This document shows positions 1 through 5,626 of a stretch of DNA of 7,867 nt, piece by piece (the first letter of the stretch is position 1; each line of letters begins with the position of its first letter). This DNA comes from CAYJOG01 sp964371695 [NCBI: uncultured bacterium]. Lineage in GTDB: Bacteria; CAYJOG01. Both the position numbers and the translations under genes were made by a program. The stretch spans positions 1 to 7,867 of the forward strand of contig CAYJOG010000114.1 of NCBI GenBank assembly GCA_964371695.1, written 5' to 3'. Below the pieces are notes generated by a model that had not been told where the DNA came from, made no database searches, and was given only the letters and a program-made list of their open reading frames with translations.

Positions 1-1107
1 GGGCGCGTGGCCCGGCGCTGGCGGCGGTGGGCCATGCCCGCCCAAACAGTGAGCGCCGAGGCGGGGGCCGCCCTGCCCCGCGTGTCGCTGGCGTTTCTCA
101 ATCAGGTCACCAACACGTTGCCCGACGGCGTGGTGGCCGTGACGCCAGAGGGGCTTATCAATTACCTCAACCGCCACGCCGCCAGCCTGGGGGGAGACCC
201 CCAGCGTCATTGGGTGGGCGAGCCGCTGCTGCACCTGCTGCGCGCCCCCGTGCTGCATCAGGCGGTGAAGGACTGTTTTGACACCCACGAAGCCCAGACC
301 CTGGTGCTCGAAGAGTTCACCCCCGAACACGTGGTGTTGCGGGCCAGGCTCAATCAGGTGAACCCCACGGGGCGAGACCCGCTGGTGGTGATCATTCTGG
401 AAAACGAAACCGAGCTGCGGCGGCTGCAAAAGGTGCGGCTGGATTTTGTACACAACGCCAGCCACGAGTTGCGCACGCCCATTGCCCACATCGTGGGAGC
501 GGTGGATATTCTGGAGAGCAAAAAAGATCACCTGCCCGAAGGCGTGCGGGGTTTTGTGGACATCCTCAAGAACGAAGCCCAGCGCCTGCGGCGGCTCACC
601 GAAGACCTGCTGGTGCTGGCCAAAACCGAACAACCCGGCGGGGCCGCCACCGAGCGGTGCGACCTCAGCGCCGTGGTGCATGAGCTGTGCCACAAAGACT
701 GGCCCGGCAACACCAACCAGCTCACCTGCGACACCGCCGCGCCGCTTTGGGTGCCGCTGAGCCACGAGCAGGCGGTGCAGGTGGCGGGCAACCTCATTGA
801 AAACGCCATGAAATACACACAGGGCGGCGAGGTGCGCGTGTGTGTGGCGGCTGAGGACGAGGGGGTGCTGCTGAGCGTGGCCGACACGGGCATCGGCATT
901 CCCCAGCCCGAACAGGCGCGGGTGTTTGAGCGGTTTTATCGGGTGGACGAACACCGCAGCCGCGAAAGCGGCGGCACGGGCCTGGGCCTGAGCATCGTGA
1001 AAAACATCGTGGAAAAAGCCGGTGGCCGCGTGTCGCTCAAAAGCGTGGTGGGCAAGGGCAGCACGTTTGGTGTGTGGTTGCCGGGAGAAAAAAAATCCAA
1101 TAGCTAA
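1..1107 (+). CDS. PhoR-like sensor histidine kinase (5' partial)
   Basis: This is a membrane-sensor-type histidine kinase of a two-component system, which would autophosphorylate a histidine and pass the phosphate to a response regulator. The frame is open to the window edge, so the gene is probably truncated. GTG at 7 is only the first possible start, and numbering here begins there. A PAS-like domain (about residues 30-135) is followed by a HisKA domain with H-box FVHNASHELRTP (phospho-acceptor His153). The ATPase domain has an N box (NLIENAMKYT, 262-271), G1 (DTGIGIP, 293-299), F box (ERFYRVD) and G2 (GGTGLGL, 322-328). All catalytic motifs look intact. The PAS-HisKA-HATPase order matches PhoR, whose one or two transmembrane segments would lie upstream, outside the window. 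No response regulator or pst gene is visible, so the phosphate-sensing role is only inferred. The gene ends in TAA after a run of eight A. Confidence 0.93.
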   Translation, partial: GRVARRWRRWAMPAQTVSAEAGAALPRVSLAFLNQVTNTLPDGVVAVTPEGLINYLNRHAASLGGDPQRHWVGEPLLHLLRAPVLHQAVKDCFDTHEAQTLVLEEFTPEHVVLRARLNQVNPTGRDPLVVIILENETELRRLQKVRLDFVHNASHELRTPIAHIVGAVDILESKKDHLPEGVRGFVDILKNEAQRLRRLTEDLLVLAKTEQPGGAATERCDLSAVVHELCHKDWPGNTNQLTCDTAAPLWVPLSHEQAVQVAGNLIENAMKYTQGGEVRVCVAAEDEGVLLSVADTGIGIPQPEQARVFERFYRVDEHRSRESGGTGLGLSIVKNIVEKAGGRVSLKSVVGKGSTFGVWLPGEKKSNS

Positions 1108-1165
1108 GTTTTGTTCGTTCCGGTGCATCGTGGCCGCTCTTTTTGGTCCATTTTGAAAAAGCGGT

Positions 1166-1171
1166 TACACT
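1166..1171 (+). promoter_or_regulatory. candidate -10 box for a leaderless start at 1178
   Basis: TACACT matches four of six positions of the TATAAT consensus and ends six bases before the ATG at 1178. A weak -35-like TTGGTC lies 17 bases upstream (1143-1148). No Shine-Dalgarno sequence precedes the ATG, so transcription may begin at or next to the start codon. This is inferred from position and a weak match only. Confidence 0.3.
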
Positions 1172-1177
1172 TGCTCC

Positions 1178-1429
1178 ATGCAAAGTTTGGCCAAAGAGAT
1201 GGAGACCTATCAGGAAAAACTGCCCTCTTTACTGAGCAACGGCGAAGAAGGCAAGTTTGTTCTGATTCGGGAAACCGAGGTCGCGGGTGTGTTTTCTTCT
1301 TTTGAAGATGGATTGCGGGTGGGGACTGAAAAATTTGGCACGGCCCCCTTCATGGTAAAAAAAATCGAGGCAAGAGAAACCGTCTACACCTTCACGGGTG
1401 GAATTGTCAGCCCATGCCCTACTTCGTAG
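1178..1429 (+). CDS. small conserved-looking hypothetical protein, partner of retropepsin-like protease
   Basis: This 83-residue soluble protein has no signal peptide or membrane segment. Its central part, roughly residues 24-62 (starting at GKFVLIRE and ending at PFMVKKI), has a pattern I recall from short bacterial proteins encoded just upstream of aspartyl-protease-like genes: GKFVLI, then EVAGVFSSFEDGLRVG, then a KFG...PF.VK motif. I cannot name a family with certainty and its molecular function is unknown. The stop codon lies 16 bases inside the following gene, which implies co-transcription and translational coupling. ATG 1178 is chosen because it precedes the whole conserved-looking part; no ribosome site is seen. 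An overlapping frame from 1111 lacks this pattern and is ignored. The base composition seems less G+C-rich than the flanking kinase and dedA genes, which may indicate acquisition. Confidence 0.7.
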   Translation: MQSLAKEMETYQEKLPSLLSNGEEGKFVLIRETEVAGVFSSFEDGLRVGTEKFGTAPFMVKKIEARETVYTFTGGIVSPCPTS

Positions 1430-1857
1430 GTGACATTGATCCGGCCCAGGGACCGCTTATCCGGGTACACGTCAGTGTGGATGGACCACTTGCCGCGCAT
1501 TTTCAGCAGCATGGGCAGCCGTTGCCCCGTGTTCTGGTATATGACGCCTTGATCGATACGGGAGCAAGCGGCGTTTGCATCAGTGACAGGGTCATCCGGG
1601 AGGTGAAACCACGGGTGATTGATCAGGGAAAAATGCTTACTCCCAGCAGTGGTCCAACTGGCCACACGGTGGATATTCACGCGATAAGTCTTGCCATCCC
1701 GTGCCGGAGTGAGCAGCCCAAACCATTCGCTTTTGTGCGCGCCATGGCTTCCACCATTGGCGTGCAGGGAATTGATCTGTTGATCGGACGAGACATTCTT
1801 GGGCAATGCCTGTTGGTCTACGACGGACTGTCGGGCAAATTCACGGTGGCTTATTGA
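1414..1857 (+). CDS. retropepsin-like aspartyl protease domain protein
   Basis: This 147-residue protein resembles single-domain retroviral-type (clan AA) aspartyl proteases of bacteria. The catalytic loop is visible as ALIDTGASGVCIS with D48-T-G-A51, and the second conserved element is LLIGRDIL (residues 122-129), matching the I-G-R-D of retropepsins. These enzymes act as dimers, each chain giving one catalytic Asp; that is family knowledge. The chain ends GKFTVAY, the last beta strand. No signal peptide or transmembrane segment is present, so it is probably cytoplasmic, and its substrate is unknown. The ATG at 1414 lies 16 bases before the stop of the upstream small gene, so the two are likely translated in coupled fashion. 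Another start could exist slightly downstream, but the first strand (about residues 14-22) would be lost. A stem-loop follows the TGA. Confidence 0.82.
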   Translation: MPYFVGDIDPAQGPLIRVHVSVDGPLAAHFQQHGQPLPRVLVYDALIDTGASGVCISDRVIREVKPRVIDQGKMLTPSSGPTGHTVDIHAISLAIPCRSEQPKPFAFVRAMASTIGVQGIDLLIGRDILGQCLLVYDGLSGKFTVAY

Positions 1858-1861
1858 GAAT

Positions 1862-1900
1862 TTTCCGGGACAGGGTGCAGCAGCACCCAACTACCGGAAA
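1862..1900. terminator. two-tier stem-loop between convergent genes
   Basis: Two nested inverted repeats form one stem: TTTCCGG (1862-1868) with CCGGAAA (1894-1900), and inside it GGGTGC (1873-1878) with GCACCC (1883-1888) around the loop AGCA. It sits between the stop of the protease gene and the stop of the dedA-family gene, and its right arm enters the last codons of the latter. The position suits a bidirectional terminator, although neither strand has a long T run. Confidence 0.5.
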
Positions 1901-2580
1901 TCCTGCTCGCTCAGGTCTTCGCGCACCGCTTCTTCGGCGGGGGCAGGGGGGTGCAGCTTGTGGCGGATGACCTCTACGATCATGGGCACGATGGACAAAA
2001 ACACGATGCCCAGCACGGCCTTTTCCAGGTTGTGTTTCACCCACGGGTTGTTGCCCAGAAAGTAACCGATGGTGGGAATGCCCGTTGTCCACACCAGCCC
2101 CCCCACCAGATTGAACTTCAGAAACCGGACATAACGCATGTTGCCCACACCCGCCAGAAAAGGCGCAAAGGTGCGCACAATGGGCACAAACCGGGCGAGG
2201 ATGATGGTTTTTCCGCCGTAGCGTTCGAAATACCGCTCGGTGCGGGCGATGTGCTCTGGGTGAAACAACAACGACCGGGGCCGTTTGAACACCTTGGGGC
2301 CCGTCACGCGGCCCAGGTGAAACCCGGCGGCGTCACCCGTCACCGCCGCAATGAACAACAGCGGAATCAGCAACCCCAGGTTCAGCACCCCCACATGGGG
2401 CGACGCGGCAAAACCCGCCACGAACAGCAGTGAGTCTCCCGGAAAAAAGAACCCCGCCAGCAGGCCCGTTTCAGCAAAGATGATGCCGAACAACACGGCA
2501 TAGGCCAGCACGTCCCACTGCTTGAGCATGTGCAGCAGTTCTTCGGCGCTGTGCAGGTTTTTGAGCCAGGACAAATCCAT
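1891..2580 (-). CDS. DedA-family inner-membrane protein
   Basis: This 229-residue membrane protein belongs to the DedA (SNARE-associated/VTT) family. Members act in the cytoplasmic membrane in lipid carrier flipping, envelope homeostasis and proton-dependent resistance; which role applies here is unknown. From the start at 2580, the sequence contains FAETGLLAGFFFPGDSLLF (residues 35-53), with the acidic residues E37 and D49 expected in the family. It also has ARFVPIVRTFAPFLAGVG (129-146) with R130 and R136 in the expected arginine positions. Hydrophobic helices follow to about residue 204, then a charged cytoplasmic tail. An in-frame ATG at 2607 would add nine residues, but it lies inside an inverted repeat and upstream of the predicted -10 box, so 2580 is preferred. 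No Shine-Dalgarno site precedes 2580. The gene converges on the protease gene. Confidence 0.9.
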   Translation of the reverse strand: MDLSWLKNLHSAEELLHMLKQWDVLAYAVLFGIIFAETGLLAGFFFPGDSLLFVAGFAASPHVGVLNLGLLIPLLFIAAVTGDAAGFHLGRVTGPKVFKRPRSLLFHPEHIARTERYFERYGGKTIILARFVPIVRTFAPFLAGVGNMRYVRFLKFNLVGGLVWTTGIPTIGYFLGNNPWVKHNLEKAVLGIVFLSIVPMIVEVIRHKLHPPAPAEEAVREDLSEQDFR

Positions 2581-2590
2581 GGCCGGGCAT

Positions 2591-2596
2591 GTTATA
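2591..2596 (-). promoter_or_regulatory. candidate -10 box of the dedA-family gene
   Basis: On the minus strand this reads TATAAC, five of six matches to TATAAT, preceded by TTGG. It ends ten bases before the ATG at 2580. That would place the transcript start only a few bases upstream of the codon, giving a very short or absent leader. No convincing -35 box is seen; that region is occupied by a perfect inverted repeat. Confidence 0.4.
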
Positions 2597-2631
2597 CCAA
2601 TGAACATTCAAAACAGCGGAATGTTCATTGG
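2597..2631. repeat. perfect 13-bp inverted repeat at the dedA promoter, possible operator
   Basis: CCAATGAACATTC (2597-2609) is exactly complementary to GAATGTTCATTGG (2619-2631), with nine bases between. On the minus strand its edge touches the TATAAC -10 candidate, so it covers the spacer and the -35 position of the dedA promoter. A dimeric repressor or activator site is a natural reading. A short RNA or DNA hairpin is the alternative. The surrounding stretch is clearly more A+T-rich than the genes. Confidence 0.6.
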
Positions 2632-2644
2632 ATTAATTGGCCTT

Positions 2645-2875
2645 GCCGTTCGTCGTGAACGGCTGCGGCCCTGGCGCAAAGGCCGGAAAACCGTGGCCCT
2701 TCTGTCTTAGAACCCCTGACAAAACTCCCTCCCTGGAGTTTTGTCAGCGCCGAACCGGGAAATGAATTCCCGGTTCGAGCGCGAAAACCTGCGGGTCTGT
2801 GACCCTCCGGTTTTCGAGGCGGGCCATCCAGGCCCGCAAGAACCCCTGACAAAATTGATTTTGTCAGGGGTTCTT
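2645..2875. repeat. array of consecutive hairpins with shared arms
   Basis: About 230 bases without a credible gene are built almost entirely of inverted repeats. In order they are: GCCGTTC/GAACGGC (2645-2663); a weak CGGCC/GGCCG (2666-2685); a 13-bp stem (2716-2747) starting CTGACAAAACTCC; an 11-bp stem CGAACCGGGAA (2751-2777); CGAAAACC/GGTTTTCG enclosing GGGTC/GACCC (2782-2816); GCGGGCC/GGCCCGC (2819-2837); and a 17-bp stem (2838-2875). From 2716 on, neighbouring stems are separated by only zero to four bases. The 16-mer AGAACCCCTGACAAAA occurs at 2709-2724 and again at 2839-2854. Its complement closes the array at 2859-2874, so the outermost copies form a terminal inverted repeat. Possible identities are a REP/MITE-like palindromic element, a structured RNA, or a terminator that has been duplicated. 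The sequence does not decide between these. Confidence 0.7.
2838..2875 (-). terminator. 17-bp hairpin downstream of the exported-protein gene
   Basis: AAGAACCCCTGACAAAA (2838-2854) pairs with its exact complement (2859-2875) around a four-base TTGA loop. The stem begins about 24 bases past the TAA of the minus-strand gene ending at 2899, a normal position for an intrinsic terminator. On that strand the stem ends in TTCTT and then turns G+C-rich. On the plus strand it is followed by TTCTTTTCCC, which is a slightly better T run. It is also the largest unit of the hairpin array. Confidence 0.55.
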
Positions 2876-2898
2876 TTCCCAACCTCCAGCTTCATCCT

Positions 2899-4167
2899 TT
2901 ACTCGGTCAGCCACACCGCTGCGCCGGGGCCGGGCGTGCCCTCCAGCGTGCGGATGGCGGCGTAGAGGGGTTTGGTCCACAGCACCTCGGCGGTCTGAAA
3001 ACCCGTGCCGGGTTTTTGCAGCAGCACGGTGTGGCCAGGGGCAAGCCCCACCCTGGCCCCCAGGTTGATCACCGCCTCGCGTCCCGACACGCTCACCACG
3101 CGCCCCTGCACCTTCACCCGCTGGCGCAACAGTTCCACCAGACTTTGCAGGTTGCGGCTGAGCGCGCGGCTCAGGCCCTGCTCGCGCTCATCTGCATAGG
3201 TGAACAGGTCCCGGCCCCCATAGGGCAGCACCTCGCCCTCCTGGCCGTGGTCGATGTGGCTGAAGTCGCCCTCAAACACCTTTGCGCCGTTCTGGCTCAA
3301 CGTCACGGTGAGCCGCGCCATGGCCTCCAGGCGCGGGAGTGTGTTTTCTTCATAGGGCGTCCCCTCCATTTCAAACACCTCGCTGATCACCACCGTCACC
3401 TCCCAGGGGGCTTTTTCGGCCAGCCGGTAGCGGCCCTCTTTTTTGAGCAGGCGCTGGAGTTCCTGACGCACCTGTTCACCCATGCTGCCGGTGGGCCAGG
3501 CGGCGGGGTTGGGGATGGGGCTGAGGTGCAGCACCGGGCGGCCGTCTTCGGTTTTGGGGGGCGGTGTGAGTCCCCCGGTGCGGGGCGCGGACGTGGCCCG
3601 TTGCTGCAAGGAGTGCTCGAACACGGCAAAGGCCGTGGCCATGAAGGGTTCCTCTGAAGGTTTGAAGGTGAGCACAAACAGGTGCATCCAGCCGTTGTGT
3701 ACCAGGGCCAGGGCCCGCAGGCCCAGGGGGCCGTCGGGGGGCGGCACGCTGCCCGCCAGCCTCACGCCAGGGCCCCCCAGGACCCAGGTGTTGTGCTGGG
3801 CCACGTCTTTGAGAATCTGGTTGCGGGTCAGGTCTCCCACCAGGGCGTCCAGCACGCCCTGTGTGCTCACGCCCTTGGGCATGGGGCTGCGAAAGTGGGC
3901 GAAACCTTCACTTTCTGTCGCGCCGGGGGGTTGCCACAACAAAGAGGCGCGGTCGGGTGAGCGGGCGGCCTTGAAGTGGCCGGGCAGTTCATAAGAAAGG
4001 CCGGTGCGGGTGTCGGTGTGGCGTTTGTATTGCGCCGTGGCGCTGGCGGGAGGGGCGACTATGCTCCACAGTGCTGCCCACAGAGCTGATAACATAACCC
4101 ACTGTGGACGACGCCCCGAAAACATCCGGTTCGGCGAGCCGTGCCATAAAAGGGTCAAAAGGTTCAT
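2899..4167 (-). CDS. predicted exported protein with FlgT/CsgG-like C-terminal domain
   Basis: I do not recognise a specific family for this 422-residue protein. The N-terminal region has a Sec-type signal: RR near residue 20, a hydrophobic core around residues 24-38, and a probable cleavage after ASATA (about residue 45). It is therefore likely periplasmic or secreted; no lipobox Cys is seen. Residues about 48-190 (from YKRHTDTRTGLSYELPG) may form a first domain. A Pro-rich linker near 195-225 leads to a second domain with a helix-strand pattern (EQVRQELQRLLKKEGRYRLA) like the middle domains of outer-membrane accessory proteins. The last 68 residues (GRVVSVSGREAVINLG..VGLAPGH) resemble the small beta domain of FlgT/CsgG-type proteins. 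ATG 4167 gives an n-region longer than usual; ATG 4125 (MFSGRRPQWV) or 4095 are alternatives. No Shine-Dalgarno site is clear. The gene is divergent from ftsZ. Confidence 0.78.
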   Translation of the reverse strand: MNLLTLLWHGSPNRMFSGRRPQWVMLSALWAALWSIVAPPASATAQYKRHTDTRTGLSYELPGHFKAARSPDRASLLWQPPGATESEGFAHFRSPMPKGVSTQGVLDALVGDLTRNQILKDVAQHNTWVLGGPGVRLAGSVPPPDGPLGLRALALVHNGWMHLFVLTFKPSEEPFMATAFAVFEHSLQQRATSAPRTGGLTPPPKTEDGRPVLHLSPIPNPAAWPTGSMGEQVRQELQRLLKKEGRYRLAEKAPWEVTVVISEVFEMEGTPYEENTLPRLEAMARLTVTLSQNGAKVFEGDFSHIDHGQEGEVLPYGGRDLFTYADEREQGLSRALSRNLQSLVELLRQRVKVQGRVVSVSGREAVINLGARVGLAPGHTVLLQKPGTGFQTAEVLWTKPLYAAIRTLEGTPGPGAAVWLTE

Positions 4168-4176
4168 CAGAAAAAT

Positions 4177-4205
4177 TCTATAATCGGCAGCTCAGTCTTT
4201 GGCCA
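4177..4205 (-). promoter_or_regulatory. candidate promoter of the exported-protein gene
   Basis: On the minus strand TGGCCA (4205-4200, four of six matches to TTGACA) is followed 17 bases later by TATAGA (4182-4177, four of six matches to TATAAT). The predicted start point falls within a few bases of the ATG at 4167. This -10 box shares bases 4179-4182 with the opposing ftsZ -10 box. Confidence 0.3.
4179..4184 (+). promoter_or_regulatory. ftsZ: candidate -10 box of ftsZ
   Basis: A perfect TATAAT lies 39 bases before the ftsZ ATG at 4224, leaving a leader of about 30 bases that carries the ribosome site. No good -35 hexamer is found at normal spacing; the nearest, GTCAAA at 4154-4159, is 19 bases away. 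An activator or an additional upstream promoter may be used. Confidence 0.5.
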
Positions 4206-4208
4206 GCC

Positions 4209-4215
4209 GAAGGAG
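4209..4215 (+). promoter_or_regulatory. ftsZ: ribosome binding site fixing the ftsZ start
   Basis: GAAGGAG lies eight bases before ATG 4224, an ideal Shine-Dalgarno site. It supports 4224 over the in-frame GTG at 4104, which lies upstream of the TATAAT box and inside the divergent gene. Confidence 0.8.
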
Positions 4216-4223
4216 CAAAAAAC

Positions 4224-5570
4224 ATGTTGACGGAAACAGCCAGCAAACGGGTAGGGGTCAAGGTAATCGGCATTGGTGGGGGCGGTTGCAACGCCATCAA
4301 CGGCATGGTGCAGCATTGTGCCCGCGAAGGTGTGGAATATATCGCGGTGAACACCGATCAGCAGGTGCTTTCCCGCAGTCAGGCCCGCTCGGCCATCAGC
4401 ATCGGGCGCGAGGTGACCAAGGGCCTGGGCACCGGCGGCGACCCCGAAAAGGGCCGTCTTTCGGCCATTGAAGAAGAAGACCGCATTGCCCAGGCGCTGA
4501 AAAGCGGCCCCGGCGGCGAAGAACACGGCCTGGATCTCGTATTCATCGCCAGCGCCATGGGGGGCGGCACCGGCAGCGGGGCCAGCCCCGTGGTGGCGCG
4601 CATCGCCCGCGAGCTGGGGGCGCTGACCATCGGCGTGGTCACCCGGCCCTTTGGCTTTGAAGGCCCCAAGCGGCGGCGCATCGCCGAGCAGGGCATCCGC
4701 GAAATGATGGAAAACGTGGACGCCATGATCGTGACCGACAACAATCGCCTGCTGGACGAAGCCAGCGACCGCACCAGCGTCACCGAGGCGTTCCGCCTGG
4801 CCGACGAAGTGCTGCGCCAGGGCGTGCATGGCGTGCTCGACATCATCACCATTCCGGGTGAAATCAACATGGACTTCGCCGACGTGCGGGCCATCATGAA
4901 AACCAGCGGTTTCGCCACCTTTGGCATTGGCCAGGGCACCGGCAGCAACCGCGCCACCACGGCCGCCAAAATGGCCATCGCCAACAGTTTGCAGGAGGTG
5001 CCCCCCTATGGGGCGCGGGGCCTGCTGGTGAACATCATGGCCAGCCAGGAAGAACTGGGTCTGAGCGAAGTGAGCGAGGTGCTGGAATACATGCGCCAAC
5101 ATGCCCAGACCGACGCCGCCATCAAACACGGCGTGGTTTATAACCAGAGCCTGCGGGAACACATCCGCGTGTACGTGGTGGCCACGGGGCTTTCGGCAGA
5201 GAGCCAGGGCCTGACCGCCGCCGTGCCGGGCCGCGCCACCGCTGCGCCCGTGGCAAACACCTATGAGGCCGCTCCCGAACGGGCGCGGATGGCCATTCCC
5301 AACCCGGTGGCCGACTCGCCGGTGATGGAAGCCCCGGCCCCCGCACCTGTGGTGGAAACCCCCGTGGAGCGCGAGCCGGTGAAAAACCGCGAAACCGCCA
5401 GCGACCCCTTCCGCACAGCCCCCAAGCCCAGCCGGGACGACCTGGATCTGCCCGCGTTCCTGCGCCGCGGATCCCGCAGCCGCCACACCCGCCCCCTGAA
5501 CGAACAGGAGGCCGGTCAGGCGCAGGACGACGACGACCTCGGCGGCGTGGGAGAGTCTTTGTCGTATTGA
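4224..5570 (+). CDS. ftsZ: cell division protein FtsZ (divergent copy with C-terminal tail)
   Basis: This tubulin-like GTPase polymerises into the Z ring at midcell and recruits the division machinery. The 448-residue chain has the N-terminal strand VKVIGIGGGGCNAIN (residues 12-26), the NTD motif at 43-45, and the tubulin signature GGGTGSG (113-119), where most FtsZ proteins have GGGTGTG. The synergy loop INMDFAD (214-220) keeps the catalytic acidic residues. A short extra stretch, GPGGEEHG near residue 95, lies ahead of the strand LDLVFIA. A Pro/Ala/Glu-rich linker (about 335-404) leads to the C-terminal peptide DDLDLPAFLRR (405-415), which normally binds FtsA or ZipA. A further 33 residues, including an acidic DDDD run, follow it, whereas the peptide is usually near the end. 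Neither ftsQ nor ftsA adjoins it. It could be the sole FtsZ or a paralogue; the sequence does not say. Confidence 0.93.
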   Translation: MLTETASKRVGVKVIGIGGGGCNAINGMVQHCAREGVEYIAVNTDQQVLSRSQARSAISIGREVTKGLGTGGDPEKGRLSAIEEEDRIAQALKSGPGGEEHGLDLVFIASAMGGGTGSGASPVVARIARELGALTIGVVTRPFGFEGPKRRRIAEQGIREMMENVDAMIVTDNNRLLDEASDRTSVTEAFRLADEVLRQGVHGVLDIITIPGEINMDFADVRAIMKTSGFATFGIGQGTGSNRATTAAKMAIANSLQEVPPYGARGLLVNIMASQEELGLSEVSEVLEYMRQHAQTDAAIKHGVVYNQSLREHIRVYVVATGLSAESQGLTAAVPGRATAAPVANTYEAAPERARMAIPNPVADSPVMEAPAPAPVVETPVEREPVKNRETASDPFRTAPKPSRDDLDLPAFLRRGSRSRHTRPLNEQEAGQAQDDDDLGGVGESLSY

Positions 5571-5585
5571 GGCGACGGCAGAAAC

Positions 5586-5620
5586 AGCGTCAGGCCCGGC
5601 ATTAAACGTCCTGGCACGCT
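5586..5620 (+). other. imperfect stem-loop between ftsZ and the importer genes
   Basis: AGCGT-CAGG (5586-5594) can pair with CCTG-gc-ACGCT (5610-5620), leaving a two-base bulge and a 15-base loop. There is no T run, so it is a weak terminator candidate. The 56-base gap otherwise holds only a TAGGAT (5623-5628) that could be a -10 box for a near-leaderless start at ATG 5636. Confidence 0.25.
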
Positions 5621-5626
5621 GCTAGG

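Noticed and set aside
1111-1305. 64-residue frame overlapping the small gene at 1178
   Set aside because: It overlaps the better-supported frame, lacks any pattern and ends in a Phe run from the T-rich stretch.
2625-2965. Short open frames across the hairpin array on both strands
   Set aside because: Their sequence is dictated by the palindromes, they have no ribosome sites and resemble no protein.
4066-4107. 8-bp inverted repeat CCACAGTG / CACTGTGG
   Set aside because: It lies inside the signal-peptide coding region with a 26-base loop and is short enough to be chance.
4104-4223. Upstream extension of ftsZ starting at GTG 4104
   Set aside because: It precedes the TATAAT box, lacks a ribosome site and overlaps the divergent gene; ATG 4224 has GAAGGAG at ideal spacing.
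4167-5486. 439-residue open frame on the minus strand
   Set aside because: It is fully antisense to ftsZ, rich in Gly/Ala/His as expected of a mirrored G+C-rich gene, and has no recognisable domain.
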